Virus record (IMG/VR): IMGVR_UViG_3300020197_000128 | Location: 1 to 27,017 of that record | Length of the DNA stretch: 27,017 bases | Direction: 5' to 3' (one strand) | Source of the DNA: a virus | Part shown: piece by piece, positions 1 to 6,123 of the stretch | Layout of the letters: every line of letters starts with the position of its first letter | How positions within the stretch are numbered: the stretch's first letter is position 1 | Program-made: the position numbers and the translations under genes | The notes under the pieces: model-generated | What the model was told of the DNA's origin: nothing | Database searches by the model: none | What the model saw: the letters and a program-made list of their open reading frames with translations, nothing else

Positions 1-2
1 CA

Positions 3-158
3 CTGCATGAAAGTTTTCATAATGTATTTATCTTACAAATTGTAGAAATAATATACGAAAAAGACGGGAGCAAAAAATATCGTCGAGCGAAGAAATTGAC
101 GAGCTTGGCGATTCTTGCCCATAAAGGCATGAGCAGCATTATGCGAGTGTCCGCCTGA
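3..158 (+). CDS. C-terminal part of an unknown protein (cut by window start)
   Basis: An open frame runs from the first bases of the window to a TGA at 156-158 (51 codons, no start inside the window required). The encoded tail is lysine/arginine-rich in the middle (EKDGSKKYRRAKKL) and then mildly hydrophobic, which looks like real protein rather than a shadow. I do not recognise the family. It ends 40 bp before the 3' end of the tRNA-Leu, which lies on the other strand, so the two units converge. Confidence 0.4.
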   Translation: MHESFHNVFILQIVEIIYEKDGSKKYRRAKKLTSLAILAHKGMSSIMRVSA

Positions 159-198
159 GTCAATGCCCATCTATGCTTTGAAAGACGGATTTCCTAAG

Positions 199-301
199 TG
201 GCCTTGGAGGGAGTCGAACCCACACACCTTTCGGCACATGATCCTAAATTGGCGGCTTTTTGGCCGTGGTCATGCGTGTCTGCCAGTTTCACCACAAGGC
301 C
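199..301 (-). tRNA. tRNA-Leu, probable anticodon UAG, with 21-nt insertion in the anticodon loop
   Basis: The acceptor stem is a perfect 7 bp (GGCCTTG at 301-295 with CAAGGCC at 206-200), with discriminator A at 199. A D-arm with AACTGGCAGA, a long class II variable arm (GCC-GAAA-GGT) and a T-loop TTCGACT are all present, typical of tRNA-Leu; the T-stem has one mismatch. The anticodon stem CATGA/TCATG (274-270 with 241-237) is intact but closes a 28-nt loop instead of 7. Removing 21 nt (269-249), which itself contains the hairpin CGGC-CAAAAA-GCCG, leaves the canonical loop TTTAGGA, giving anticodon UAG. No CCA is encoded. Class assignment is solid; the anticodon is inferred from this excision model. 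Confidence 0.75.
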
Positions 302-361
302 GTGGCTATCTCTTGTATCCCTCCGAATCGAAACTTAGGTTACGATTTAAGGGAAGTCAAG

Positions 362-444
362 CGGAAGCGACAGGAATCGAACCTGCGAAGGTTTTACCCC
401 CAGCCGTTTTCAAGACGGTTTCCTCGACCACCCGGACCACTTCC
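362..444 (-). tRNA. tRNA-Ser (UGA)
   Basis: Acceptor GGAAGTG (444-438) pairs with CGCTTCC (369-363) with one G-U pair; the discriminator is G at 362, as expected for serine. The anticodon loop CTTGAAA gives UGA. A long variable arm and a T-arm with TTCGATT complete a class II tRNA. CCA is not encoded. It lies 40 bp downstream of tRNA-Tyr on the same strand. Confidence 0.95.
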
Positions 445-484
445 ATAAAGTTTGAACACAAACCGAAGGTAATTATCTGCCTAG

Positions 485-565
485 TGGGAGTGTGAGGAAT
501 CGAACCCCTTATCCACTAGGGCGGCTAGTTTACAGCCAGCGCAGCTTCCCACAGCATGCACTCCC
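485..565 (-). tRNA. tRNA-Tyr (GUA)
   Basis: Acceptor GGGAGTG (565-559) pairs perfectly with CACTCCC (492-486), with discriminator A at 485. Anticodon stem GCTGG/CTAGC closes loop CTGTAAA, anticodon GUA. The variable region is 14 nt, as in bacterial class II tRNA-Tyr, and the T-loop is TTCGATT. The D-arm is short and poorly paired and the T-stem has an outer A-A mismatch, so the tRNA is somewhat degenerate. Its 5' end is only 2 bp after the stop codon of the gene at 567-962, so the two are probably co-transcribed and processed. Confidence 0.92.
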
Positions 566-566
566 G

Positions 567-962
567 TTATACGGACTTCAGCGCCTCTTGAATTTTTTCG
601 TACTTCTCCCACACGAGCAACCGATCCTTAACATTCACAATTCGGAATGAAAAGAAAATCGGATAACCATTGATCGAGCGGGGTCCAGCTTTGTCGTAGT
701 ATTCATAAACCATACCAACATCTTTGCGGGCTTCCTCAGACAAATCTGAAAGCCCTCCCAAAGCAATCGGCATGAACACCATTCCAAGAATGTTGTCCCG
801 TTCTTCCCGCCGAACATGATCTGATGTAAAGACCAAGTTCATTGCAATATCCTTTGCCAACTGACCAATTTCTTGTTCAGAAAGGCTCGGAATGGACTTT
901 GGCTTAAACAAGTCCAGAGGAAGAACGTCAGACAATACGCTTTTATCCATATTCTCAGTCAT
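567..962 (-). CDS. unknown phage protein, 131 aa
   Basis: A clean open frame from ATG at 962 to TAA at 569-567. The protein is soluble, mixed charge, with an N-terminal acidic/hydrophobic segment and a C-terminal part rich in aromatic residues (YPIFFSF, VWEKYEKI). No recognisable motif, signal peptide or membrane segment is present, and I do not recognise the family. It is the first gene of a minus-strand unit that runs straight into tRNA-Tyr, tRNA-Ser and tRNA-Leu. The ribosome binding site is weak (GGTAG about 8 nt before the start). Confidence 0.75.
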   Translation of the reverse strand: MTENMDKSVLSDVLPLDLFKPKSIPSLSEQEIGQLAKDIAMNLVFTSDHVRREERDNILGMVFMPIALGGLSDLSEEARKDVGMVYEYYDKAGPRSINGYPIFFSFRIVNVKDRLLVWEKYEKIQEALKSV

Positions 963-1187
963 TTATTTCTACCAATTTGCCAAAGATCGAATTCAGTCTA
1001 ATCCATCCGTTGATAATTTTTTCAAGAGGCGATATAAAACAAATTTTTCTGTTTTTCTTCGGCTACCACAATTCTACCACCGTTTTGCAGCTTTGTAAAG
1101 TGGTTGCCAAAAATATTCTCTGGTACATGCTAACTTAGACACTTTCCGCCACAGAAGTATAAATTTCCCCATTAGAAATTCGGTAAA
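963..1187. other. divergent intergenic region, no gene seen
   Basis: AT-rich spacer between the minus-strand gene at 567-962 and the + strand genes from 1219. Short open frames exist on both strands but have no ribosome binding site or protein-like composition. It probably carries promoters for both directions. Confidence 0.4.
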
Positions 1188-1195
1188 TATAAATA
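1188..1195 (+). promoter_or_regulatory. T4-type late promoter box TATAAATA
   Basis: Exact match to the T4 late promoter -10 octamer, 23 nt before the ATG of a tagged peptide at 1219, in a divergent intergenic region. In T4 this box is read by gp55 sigma with gp33 and the gp45 clamp. Spacing would give a leader of roughly 15 nt. Functional assignment is inference. Confidence 0.5.
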
Positions 1196-1218
1196 AATAA
1201 AGAAAAAGGATGTAATAA

Positions 1219-1284
1219 ATGAAAAGTTTCAAACAATTTATCATGGAACAAAAGCGCAAGCAAGGGACATCCCTTACTAAATAG
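1219..1284 (+). CDS. 21-aa peptide consisting of a T4-like capsid-targeting sequence
   Basis: ATG at 1219 preceded by AAGGATG, stop TAG at 1282-1284. The peptide starts MKSFKQFIME, identical to the T4 internal-protein capsid-targeting sequence MKTYQEFIAE at positions 1, 2, 7, 8 and 10, including the Ile-x-Glu that the T4 prohead protease cuts after. Only 11 residues follow. It is either a minimal packaged peptide or the leftover start of a tagged gene whose body was lost. It stands right behind a TATAAATA late box, as expected for a virion protein. Confidence 0.5.
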   Translation: MKSFKQFIMEQKRKQGTSLTK

Positions 1285-1296
1285 AAATATAGAAAT

Positions 1297-1632
1297 ATGG
1301 CAATCCAATACACAGCATTAGGCGGGATCAACCTTTTCGGATGTGCCCGTGTCAAATTTTCGGCTTATTACATCTATAAATACGGTGAAAATTCCATCGT
1401 TTTTTTGCGGTACAAAGCTGTCCGTGGTGTTTTGGAAAAAGTTGCCATTAAAAAAGTAATTTTGCAGTCTGGATTCAAAACGGGTGGTTTAATTGTTCCT
1501 TTATATCAGGACACATTAAATGCTTACTACAATGAAGAAGAACTTTGTACCCATCAAGAAGGGGTTGATTTAGCAAAGGCTTATTACGAAAATCTAAAAA
1601 TATTGGCCAATGAAGCATCGAAAAAATGCTAA
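1297..1632 (+). CDS. unknown protein, 111 aa
   Basis: Open frame from ATG at 1297 to TAA at 1630-1632. The first half is rich in beta-type residues (GGINLF, VKFSAYYIY, NSIVFLRYKAVRG, EKVAIKKV) and the second half is helical, ending NEASKKC. The composition suggests a small beta domain plus helix. I do not recognise a family. No strong ribosome binding site is visible. The same frame stays open after the stop and continues into the next gene, so the boundary between the two may have been remodelled. Confidence 0.65.
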   Translation: MAIQYTALGGINLFGCARVKFSAYYIYKYGENSIVFLRYKAVRGVLEKVAIKKVILQSGFKTGGLIVPLYQDTLNAYYNEEELCTHQEGVDLAKAYYENLKILANEASKKC

Positions 1633-1719
1633 GAGTGCTGCTCATATATCAGGACCAAAATCAAAATTGGCAATTTAGAACCTGAACAAAAATTTGTTGT
1701 TCACGATGAATCCGAGTTC

Positions 1720-2016
1720 ATGCGATTGTCTAATGATGTGTCGGGATCAGTAAAGGCAATTTGTTACAAACCGGGTATCCAGCATCAAGCTGGTGTCGTA
1801 TATTGTTTCGACAAATCCAAAGAAGTTTTTTGGTTGAGAGAAGTTTATACTCATCAGCCGTGGCCATTTCCGTATTCTGCCGATTGTTGTCAAAAATGTG
1901 GTTCCAAATTGGTTGTTGATGAATTTTCAGACAAATATGGTGATTGGTGTTCCAATCCAGATTGCAGTTCAAATCCTCAAGAATTTCTCGATCAATTTCT
2001 GCTTGCAATTCTTTAG
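1720..2016 (+). CDS. unknown Cys-rich (zinc-ribbon-like) protein with remodelled ends
   Basis: The ATG at 1720 opens a 98-aa frame with two cysteine clusters (CCQKC at 56-60, CSNPDC at 77-82), the pattern of a small zinc-binding finger. Protein-like sequence continues upstream in frame to about 1660 (IKIGNLEPEQKF), where an AGGA box is followed after 5 nt by ATC instead of ATG. The original start may therefore be lost or non-canonical. Residues 84-98 are read from DNA that on the other strand encodes a capsid-protein fragment (1970-2161), so the natural C-terminus was replaced when that fragment joined. Function unknown. Confidence 0.5.
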   Translation: MRLSNDVSGSVKAICYKPGIQHQAGVVYCFDKSKEVFWLREVYTHQPWPFPYSADCCQKCGSKLVVDEFSDKYGDWCSNPDCSSNPQEFLDQFLLAIL

Positions 2017-2161
2017 CTAAAATGTTGGTTAATTCTGCCTCAGCGTCTATATTGTGAAATTGTCGCAAGTCCTCAGCGGCTTCTCTGGACCAAACAGCTT
2101 TAAGTTTTCGCTGAGTTGCAACAATTTGTTGACTATCTATAGTAAGAGGAAATTCACACAT
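1970..2161 (-). pseudogene. relic of a T4 gp23-type major capsid protein gene
   Basis: The minus strand encodes about 64 uninterrupted codons that read like the region of T4 gp23/gp24-family capsid proteins just before the conserved EI..REI helix: TIDSQQIVATQRKLKAVWS, then EDLRQFHNIDAEAELTNIL and EIDREILEDL. These match the family pattern ..V.A.(S/T)R.LKA.WS.E.AQDL...H.(I/M)DAE.EL..IL..EI..EI.RE. There is no start codon context, and neither the N-terminal capsid domains nor the C-terminus is present, so this is a fragment, not a gene. It lies antisense to the tail of the gene at 1720-2016. I am confident of the family from the combined motif; the origin (recombination) is inferred. Confidence 0.7.
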
Positions 2162-2176
2162 AAATAAGGAGGACAC

Positions 2177-2317
2177 ATGGCCTGCTGCGGTAGAAAAAAG
2201 CCTAGACGGACCAAGGGTATATCTGGTAAAATAAATCGAAGTTCGCTTGATAAAAACAAGCGTTCCAAAAAGGTAACAAATGAGCAACAGCAAAGCAATA
2301 CTCAAAGTCAGCAATGA
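2177..2317 (+). CDS. small basic Cys-Cys protein, 46 aa
   Basis: A strong ribosome binding site (AAGGAGG at 2166-2172) stands 4 nt before the ATG. The product starts MACCGRKKPRR, is strongly basic, and ends in a Gln/Asn/Ser-rich tail. Its 3' end overlaps the start of the helicase gene by 38 nt in another frame, so the two are probably translated in a coupled way. Very small, basic proteins with a Cys-Cys start are common in large phages but I know no function. Confidence 0.65.
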   Translation: MACCGRKKPRRTKGISGKINRSSLDKNKRSKKVTNEQQQSNTQSQQ

Positions 2318-3719
2318 TTTTTCCTTCCTGATGACAGATCAGGTAGGAATTAAACATAAAATTTGGGATTGCCTACGATTCCGTGAAAGAAACTATTTCC
2401 ACAACCGCCGTTATAAAATGGGGATGTGGGATGGTTACACCGAATTTTTCAAACTTGAAACTGGTAAGTTCCTCACGGGGTTGCTGCCGGAAGTCATTTC
2501 TGCGTTGAAACACTTTAATGTATCATACGAAATTCAGGACGAAAGAACAAAGACTCCTTTTTTACATAGCGAAATCAAAGAAGATTTTTTCAACAACGCC
2601 CTGCCACCGGGATACACTCCGGTTACGCTACACGATTATCAAGTTGAATTAGTCAACAAAGTAATTAAACACAGAAGAGGCGTTATATTCGCACCCACAA
2701 GTGCAGGTAAAACTTTCATTATGCTTGGTATCTTGCGAGCGATCCCCGCCAATACTCCAACACTCGTTCTTCAAAATAGAATCGGCTTGGCCGAACAAAA
2801 CTATTCTGAAATTACCAAATGGGGCGTTCAGAATGTCGGCACTTTATGGGGCGGAAATGTAAACCCAAATATGATTACCGTTGCCTCGGTTCAATCTGTG
2901 GCCAAAATGGAAAAGGTGCTATCAAAAATCAAAGTGGTAATCGTAGATGAAATTCACGACATGATGAGTGCCTTGCCTAAAGCTGTATATCGTAGACTTA
3001 AAAGTTGCGATATACGAGTGGCCCTCAGTGCCACTCCATTCAAGTTTGGTGAGAAAGATAAAGTTCAAAAATATTACGTCAAAGGATTCTTCGGACCAGT
3101 TCTGGAAATTAAATCTGCGGAGAGCGGTGTCCTCACAACTAAAGAACTACAAAATCGTGGCATTCTTTCTGCGTCCGATTGTACGTTCTATCCGATAGAT
3201 GAACCTGAAATCCCTTACGATATTTACTTGGATGCGGTAACTCGTGGCATTGCAGAAAGTTTTCATTTCCACAAGATTGTCACGAAACTCGCCAAAAAGC
3301 AAACTGGCCGAACACTTATTCTGGTGGATCGTATCGCCCACGGCGATGCTTTGCACAATCTCTTACCGGGGTCTTTGTGGGTACAAGGCAAAGATGATTC
3401 TAAAACCCGCAAAGGAGTTGTTGAAACTCTTCAAAAATCAAAAAAGAACGTAATTGCGATTGCTACCCAGCAGATTTTCAATACGGGCATCAATGTCTTT
3501 ATCCATAACCTGATAAATGCCGCTGGTGGGCAGGCGGATCACCAAATTATCCAAAGAATGGGTCGTGGACTCCGTACCGCAGAGGACAAAGAAGGATTAA
3601 ACTACTATGACTTCTTATTCAATATAAATCCCTACCTCTTGGAACACAGCCGGAAGCGTATCAAAATATTGAAAGAACAAGGACATACTATTACAATAAA
3701 AGATAAAATTGACTTTTAA
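2280..3719 (+). CDS. uvsW: UvsW-like superfamily 2 DNA/RNA helicase
   Basis: A 479-aa protein with the order of a UvsW helicase. The N-terminal region (about 1-110) includes the family-typical MGMWDGY segment. Motif I is APTSAGKT (138-145), motif II DEIH (223-226), motif III SATP (250-253) and motif VI QRMGRGLR (425-432). T4 UvsW is an ATP-dependent branch-migrating helicase that unwinds R-loops and recombination intermediates and switches origin replication to recombination-dependent replication; length (T4 about 500 aa) agrees. The start is preceded by AAGGTAAC. A 102-aa unknown gene follows 9 bp downstream. No disrupted motif is visible. Confidence 0.93.
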   Translation: MSNSKAILKVSNDFSFLMTDQVGIKHKIWDCLRFRERNYFHNRRYKMGMWDGYTEFFKLETGKFLTGLLPEVISALKHFNVSYEIQDERTKTPFLHSEIKEDFFNNALPPGYTPVTLHDYQVELVNKVIKHRRGVIFAPTSAGKTFIMLGILRAIPANTPTLVLQNRIGLAEQNYSEITKWGVQNVGTLWGGNVNPNMITVASVQSVAKMEKVLSKIKVVIVDEIHDMMSALPKAVYRRLKSCDIRVALSATPFKFGEKDKVQKYYVKGFFGPVLEIKSAESGVLTTKELQNRGILSASDCTFYPIDEPEIPYDIYLDAVTRGIAESFHFHKIVTKLAKKQTGRTLILVDRIAHGDALHNLLPGSLWVQGKDDSKTRKGVVETLQKSKKNVIAIATQQIFNTGINVFIHNLINAAGGQADHQIIQRMGRGLRTAEDKEGLNYYDFLFNINPYLLEHSRKRIKILKEQGHTITIKDKIDF

Positions 3720-3728
3720 AGGAACTGT

Positions 3729-4037
3729 ATGAAAGACTTGCCACCTGAATTCTACAAAAAACACAGCGAAATTATGGCTGAAAACTATACCAAAATTGCC
3801 AAAAAATTAGGCATTATCTGGGAATCATATTTTGAGGACGCTAAAGTTTTTCTGAAAAATGACGATTATAAGATATGGGTCTTTCTATGCGGAGTAGAAG
3901 AAACCTTCAAAGAGGCAATGGATATACGCCTGCTGAGCAAAAATGGCGCAAAGAAATATGTCACAAAAGTGACAGAAAAACGCCTCTATTCGATTCGAGG
4001 CAAAAACGACCTCGAACTTTATCTAAATAATATGTGA
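3729..4037 (+). CDS. unknown protein, 102 aa
   Basis: ATG at 3729 with AGGAACTGT just upstream, 9 bp after the helicase stop, so probably in the same transcript. The protein is charged and largely helical (EFYKKHSEIMAENYTKIAKKLG), with one central hydrophobic stretch (IWVFLCGVEE) too short and polar-flanked for a membrane span. No known motif. Position beside uvsW suggests an early or middle gene, but nothing in the sequence shows its job. Confidence 0.75.
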   Translation: MKDLPPEFYKKHSEIMAENYTKIAKKLGIIWESYFEDAKVFLKNDDYKIWVFLCGVEETFKEAMDIRLLSKNGAKKYVTKVTEKRLYSIRGKNDLELYLNNM

Positions 4038-4051
4038 GGATATTATGATAG

Positions 4052-4216
4052 AAAGCTCGTGGTGTTGTTCCCAAGCCAGACTACAACTGCTCTGTGGCTG
4101 AATATAACACTAAACAAAAGTGTGACAAATACATTTTTGTGAGTCTCTGGCCTCTTGAAAATCCCACAAAAGCCTATGTGCTTGGCTATCTGACCGGGAA
4201 CTCCTTGGCGAGTTAA
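4052..4216 (+). pseudogene. orphan coding fragment without start codon
   Basis: Between two genes, a frame of 54 codons with no ATG/GTG at its front reads as protein: GVVPKPDYNCSVAEYNTKQK, then CDKYIFVSLWP and AYVLGYLTG. The aromatic/beta pattern and the lack of a start suggest the C-terminal part of a former gene truncated by deletion or shifted out of frame near 4050. I do not recognise the family. The ATG at 4044 reads in a different frame. Confidence 0.4.
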
Positions 4217-4267
4217 AGCCAGTTGCTATAACGTAAAAATATCAGAACTAAATCAAATGGATCAAAA

Positions 4268-4909
4268 ATGAACGAAGCATTTGAAAAGGCTTGGGAAAAA
4301 TTCCAGAAAGCTCTGGCCAAGAGAGCCATTCGCACAATGACGAAAAATGAAATTCAATTGATTTGGGATTTAATCCAAGAGATAAAGCCTAAAGCCATGT
4401 TGGAACTTGGCGGACAACATGGCCACTCAGGGCTTGTCTTTTCTGATGCCATGAAAAACGTAGGCGGTCTATTTATTACCGTTGAATTAGGTGCGTGCCC
4501 GGAGAATAACTACCCGCCAGAAAGTTGCGGCACTTTAGAATTCCTTCCAGACGACGATCCCTCGATCATCAAGGTTTGGGGAAATGCCGAAAAGAAATTG
4601 CCAGAATTACTTCAAAAATATCCAATCGAATTGGTTTTCCATGATTGTGCCCATACTTGGGATCACGTCGAATTTTGCGTCAAAACAATTCTGGACTACG
4701 ACCCAAAAATCACGCAAATGTGCCACGATTGTGCAGAAGGAATGTGGAAGCCAGATGTAGAAACAAAATATGGATATATCTGTGCCGAGCGACCCGTATT
4801 CGATAAGTATTTTTTGAATAATCCTAATTACAAATATAAAATATTTGAGGAGAAATATGGAGTTGGAATAGCCACCTACAATGGGACGCAAAAAGAAATT
4901 AATCAATAA
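4268..4909 (+). CDS. class I SAM-dependent methyltransferase-like protein
   Basis: A 213-aa protein with a Rossmann-type methyltransferase layout: motif I MLELGGQHGHSG (44-55), an acidic residue ending strand 2 (VELG, 72-75) and a motif IV-like VFHDCAHTWDHV (123-134). This resembles the Methyltransf_24 / cephalosporin-hydroxylase-like group whose members modify sugars or small molecules. Glycosyltransferases elsewhere in the window would fit a role in glycan decoration, but the substrate cannot be read from sequence. The 3' end overlaps the HNH gene by 29 nt. The ribosome binding site is weak (GGATC). Confidence 0.78.
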   Translation: MNEAFEKAWEKFQKALAKRAIRTMTKNEIQLIWDLIQEIKPKAMLELGGQHGHSGLVFSDAMKNVGGLFITVELGACPENNYPPESCGTLEFLPDDDPSIIKVWGNAEKKLPELLQKYPIELVFHDCAHTWDHVEFCVKTILDYDPKITQMCHDCAEGMWKPDVETKYGYICAERPVFDKYFLNNPNYKYKIFEEKYGVGIATYNGTQKEINQ

Positions 4910-5159
4910 GGTTGCCAAAAAGAAATACGAAAAGAAATGCTATTTCTGCAATGAAAACTGTTATGCCATTTTAGATTGCCATCGTATTGTGCCCGGCGAA
5001 GAAGGCGGCACTTATACGGACTTCAATACAGTTGTGACTTGTTCTAATTGCCACCGTAAAATTCACAGTGGGCAAATAAAAATCGACCGGAAGTATATGT
5101 CTACTTCCGGTCGATGGATTCTACATTACTGGATTGATAGCGTAGAAAAATGGGAATAG
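4881..5159 (+). CDS. HNH endonuclease domain protein, 92 aa
   Basis: Zinc-ribbon HNH layout: C20-x2-C23, H34 (CHRIVPGEEGG), N49 (FNTVVTC), C54-x2-C57 and H58-x3-H62 (CHRKIH), after a lysine-rich N-terminus. HNH domains cut DNA with one metal ion; in phages they occur as homing endonucleases, packaging-associated nickases or restriction-like enzymes. No intron or extra DNA-binding domain is present, so this is a stand-alone HNH domain. It begins inside the methyltransferase gene (29-nt overlap). Homing activity is possible in a region with many gene relics, but this is inference. Confidence 0.87.
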   Translation: MGRKKKLINKVAKKKYEKKCYFCNENCYAILDCHRIVPGEEGGTYTDFNTVVTCSNCHRKIHSGQIKIDRKYMSTSGRWILHYWIDSVEKWE

Positions 5160-5187
5160 CCGCTAGTTGCAGCGGCACCGTCAATGA

Positions 5188-5250
5188 ACTACGCCCAAGG
5201 TCGATGATTCCAGTGGACCGTTTTTTGATTCTGGATATAAGCAACACTGC
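5188..5250. repeat. 63-bp direct repeat, copy 1
   Basis: Differs by one base from 6061-6123. Copy 2 is the 3' end of the histidine phosphatase gene; copy 1 supplies the last codons of the broken ADP-ribosyltransferase-like gene. The repeat therefore spans a gene end and its stop codon. Confidence 0.95.
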
Positions 5251-5499
5251 GTTTTGCACGGTCTGCATATATTTTTGCACTTTTTAAATCTTTTGTAAAG
5301 AAAACCTTGTCAAGATTTTTCTTTCTGCCTTTTTCTGAAATGTTACCGGTGTTAGCTGGCGGCAAAATATATTCACCATTGTTTAAATCTACAGTTGTTC
5401 CATGATAAAACTCCGCTCCTGTAGGAGCAGATTTGCCGAATGCCTCAAAAGATTCTTTTTGAAGTTGATAAGATTTAAATTAAAACTCAATTTATTCAT
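5189..5499 (-). pseudogene. ADP-ribosyltransferase-like gene, frameshifted and with a foreign tail
   Basis: The ATG at 5499 (overlapping the stop of the preceding gene) starts MNKLSF, as in the tagged gene at 7909, but that frame soon dies. A different frame, open to TAG at 5191-5189, encodes EFYHGTTVDLNNGEYILPP, then LDKVFFTKDLKSAKIYADRA. This is the YHGT...VFFT-x-D-x-x-x-A pattern of Arr-type (rifampin ADP-ribosyltransferase-like) and related ARTs. No start codon exists in that frame, so a single-base frameshift separates start and body. The last 20 codons (from SVAYIQNQKT) are a copy of the histidine phosphatase C-terminus, replacing the third ART motif. Most likely a decayed, chimeric gene; programmed frameshifting is a less likely alternative. 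Confidence 0.6.
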
Positions 5500-5869
5500 A
5501 TTTAAATGGTTCTAGGTACTCAGAACTAACATGCAACGTCACGCCGGACCATGGGTCCGTGGGTTCGTTGAATATTATTTCATAAGCCCAATACCCGAAG
5601 GGGTCCTTCGAAGTGGCCTTGGCCCGATAACGTTGTAAAATTTTTGCTTTATGTTTTCCTTCTGCTGGGCCTCCGTGGTAAATTACTTCATGACCCCTTG
5701 CAAAATCTGCAGGGCGATCATGAAAATCTTTTTCGGGCGGCTCCCCTCCGGGGAACCTTCGATCACCAGTCGCCCACTGCATCTTTCCCGGTTCCACCCA
5801 ATCCATTTCGTTGTATAAATCTTGGTCATGAGCTTGTAACCACTCATCGAATGCCTTTAGTTTTTTCAT
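5492..5869 (-). CDS. unknown protein with capsid-targeting-like N-terminus, 125 aa
   Basis: ATG at 5869 preceded by AAGGAAATG. The N-terminus MKKLKAFDEWLQAHDQ fits the tag shared by other small proteins in this window. The rest is hydrophilic, with an acidic/proline-glycine segment (RFPGGEPPEKDF) and a beta-rich C-terminal half (HEVIYHGG, YWAYEIIF, VTLHVSSEYLEPF) resembling a small barrel. No known catalytic motif. Its stop overlaps the start of the broken ART-like gene (ATGAATAA), showing that the two were once translationally coupled. Confidence 0.75.
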   Translation of the reverse strand: MKKLKAFDEWLQAHDQDLYNEMDWVEPGKMQWATGDRRFPGGEPPEKDFHDRPADFARGHEVIYHGGPAEGKHKAKILQRYRAKATSKDPFGYWAYEIIFNEPTDPWSGVTLHVSSEYLEPFKYE

Positions 5870-5881
5870 GTTAGCATTTCC

Positions 5882-6010
5882 TTATAGGTATGGCCTCAAT
5901 GATTCATACTCTTTTCTGGAGACATAGGGATATTTTCCCTTTGTGGTTCCCATCTGAGCACGTTCATTGTCAGAGGTCTCATCAATTCTCAGCCACTGCT
6001 TGAAGTCCAT
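5882..6010 (-). CDS. 42-aa protein with capsid-targeting-like N-terminus
   Basis: ATG at 6010, TAA at 5884-5882. The peptide begins MDFKQWLRIDE, the same hydrophobic-x-x-W-L...E pattern as its neighbours, followed by a short polar body (MGTTKGKYPYVSRKEYESL). A late-promoter-like ACTAAATA lies 25 nt upstream. It sits between the histidine phosphatase and the 125-aa tagged protein, all on the minus strand. Function unknown; virion packaging is inferred from the tag only. Confidence 0.6.
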   Translation of the reverse strand: MDFKQWLRIDETSDNERAQMGTTKGKYPYVSRKEYESLRPYL

Positions 6011-6034
6011 GTGTTATATACCATAGTTTTGTCA

Positions 6035-6042
6035 TATTTAGT
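6035..6042 (-). promoter_or_regulatory. late-promoter-like box ACTAAATA
   Basis: Keeps the TAAATA core of the T4 late octamer and stands 24 nt before the ATG of the 42-aa tagged protein, the same spacing as the exact box at 1188. Two mismatches to TATAAATA, so only a candidate. Confidence 0.25.
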
Positions 6043-6060
6043 GGACATTAGTTAAAAAGC

Positions 6061-6123
6061 ACTACGCCCAAGGTAGATGATTCCAGTGGACCGTTTTTTG
6101 ATTCTGGATATAAGCAACACTGC
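6061..6123. repeat. 63-bp direct repeat, copy 2 (3' end of histidine phosphatase gene)
   Basis: 62 of 63 bases identical to 5188-5250. Here the repeat is in its native place, encoding the phosphatase C-terminus and stop codon; copy 1 is the transplanted one. Confidence 0.95.

Noticed and set aside
892-1098. 68-aa + strand frame overlapping the first minus-strand gene
   Set aside because: Starts within the reverse of a better gene, has no ribosome site, and is Phe/Arg-rich without protein-like pattern.
1730-2314. 194-aa minus-strand frame as a complete gene
   Set aside because: Only the 64-codon gp23-like middle is protein-like. The front is antisense to the small basic gene and the end is antisense to the zinc-ribbon-like gene.
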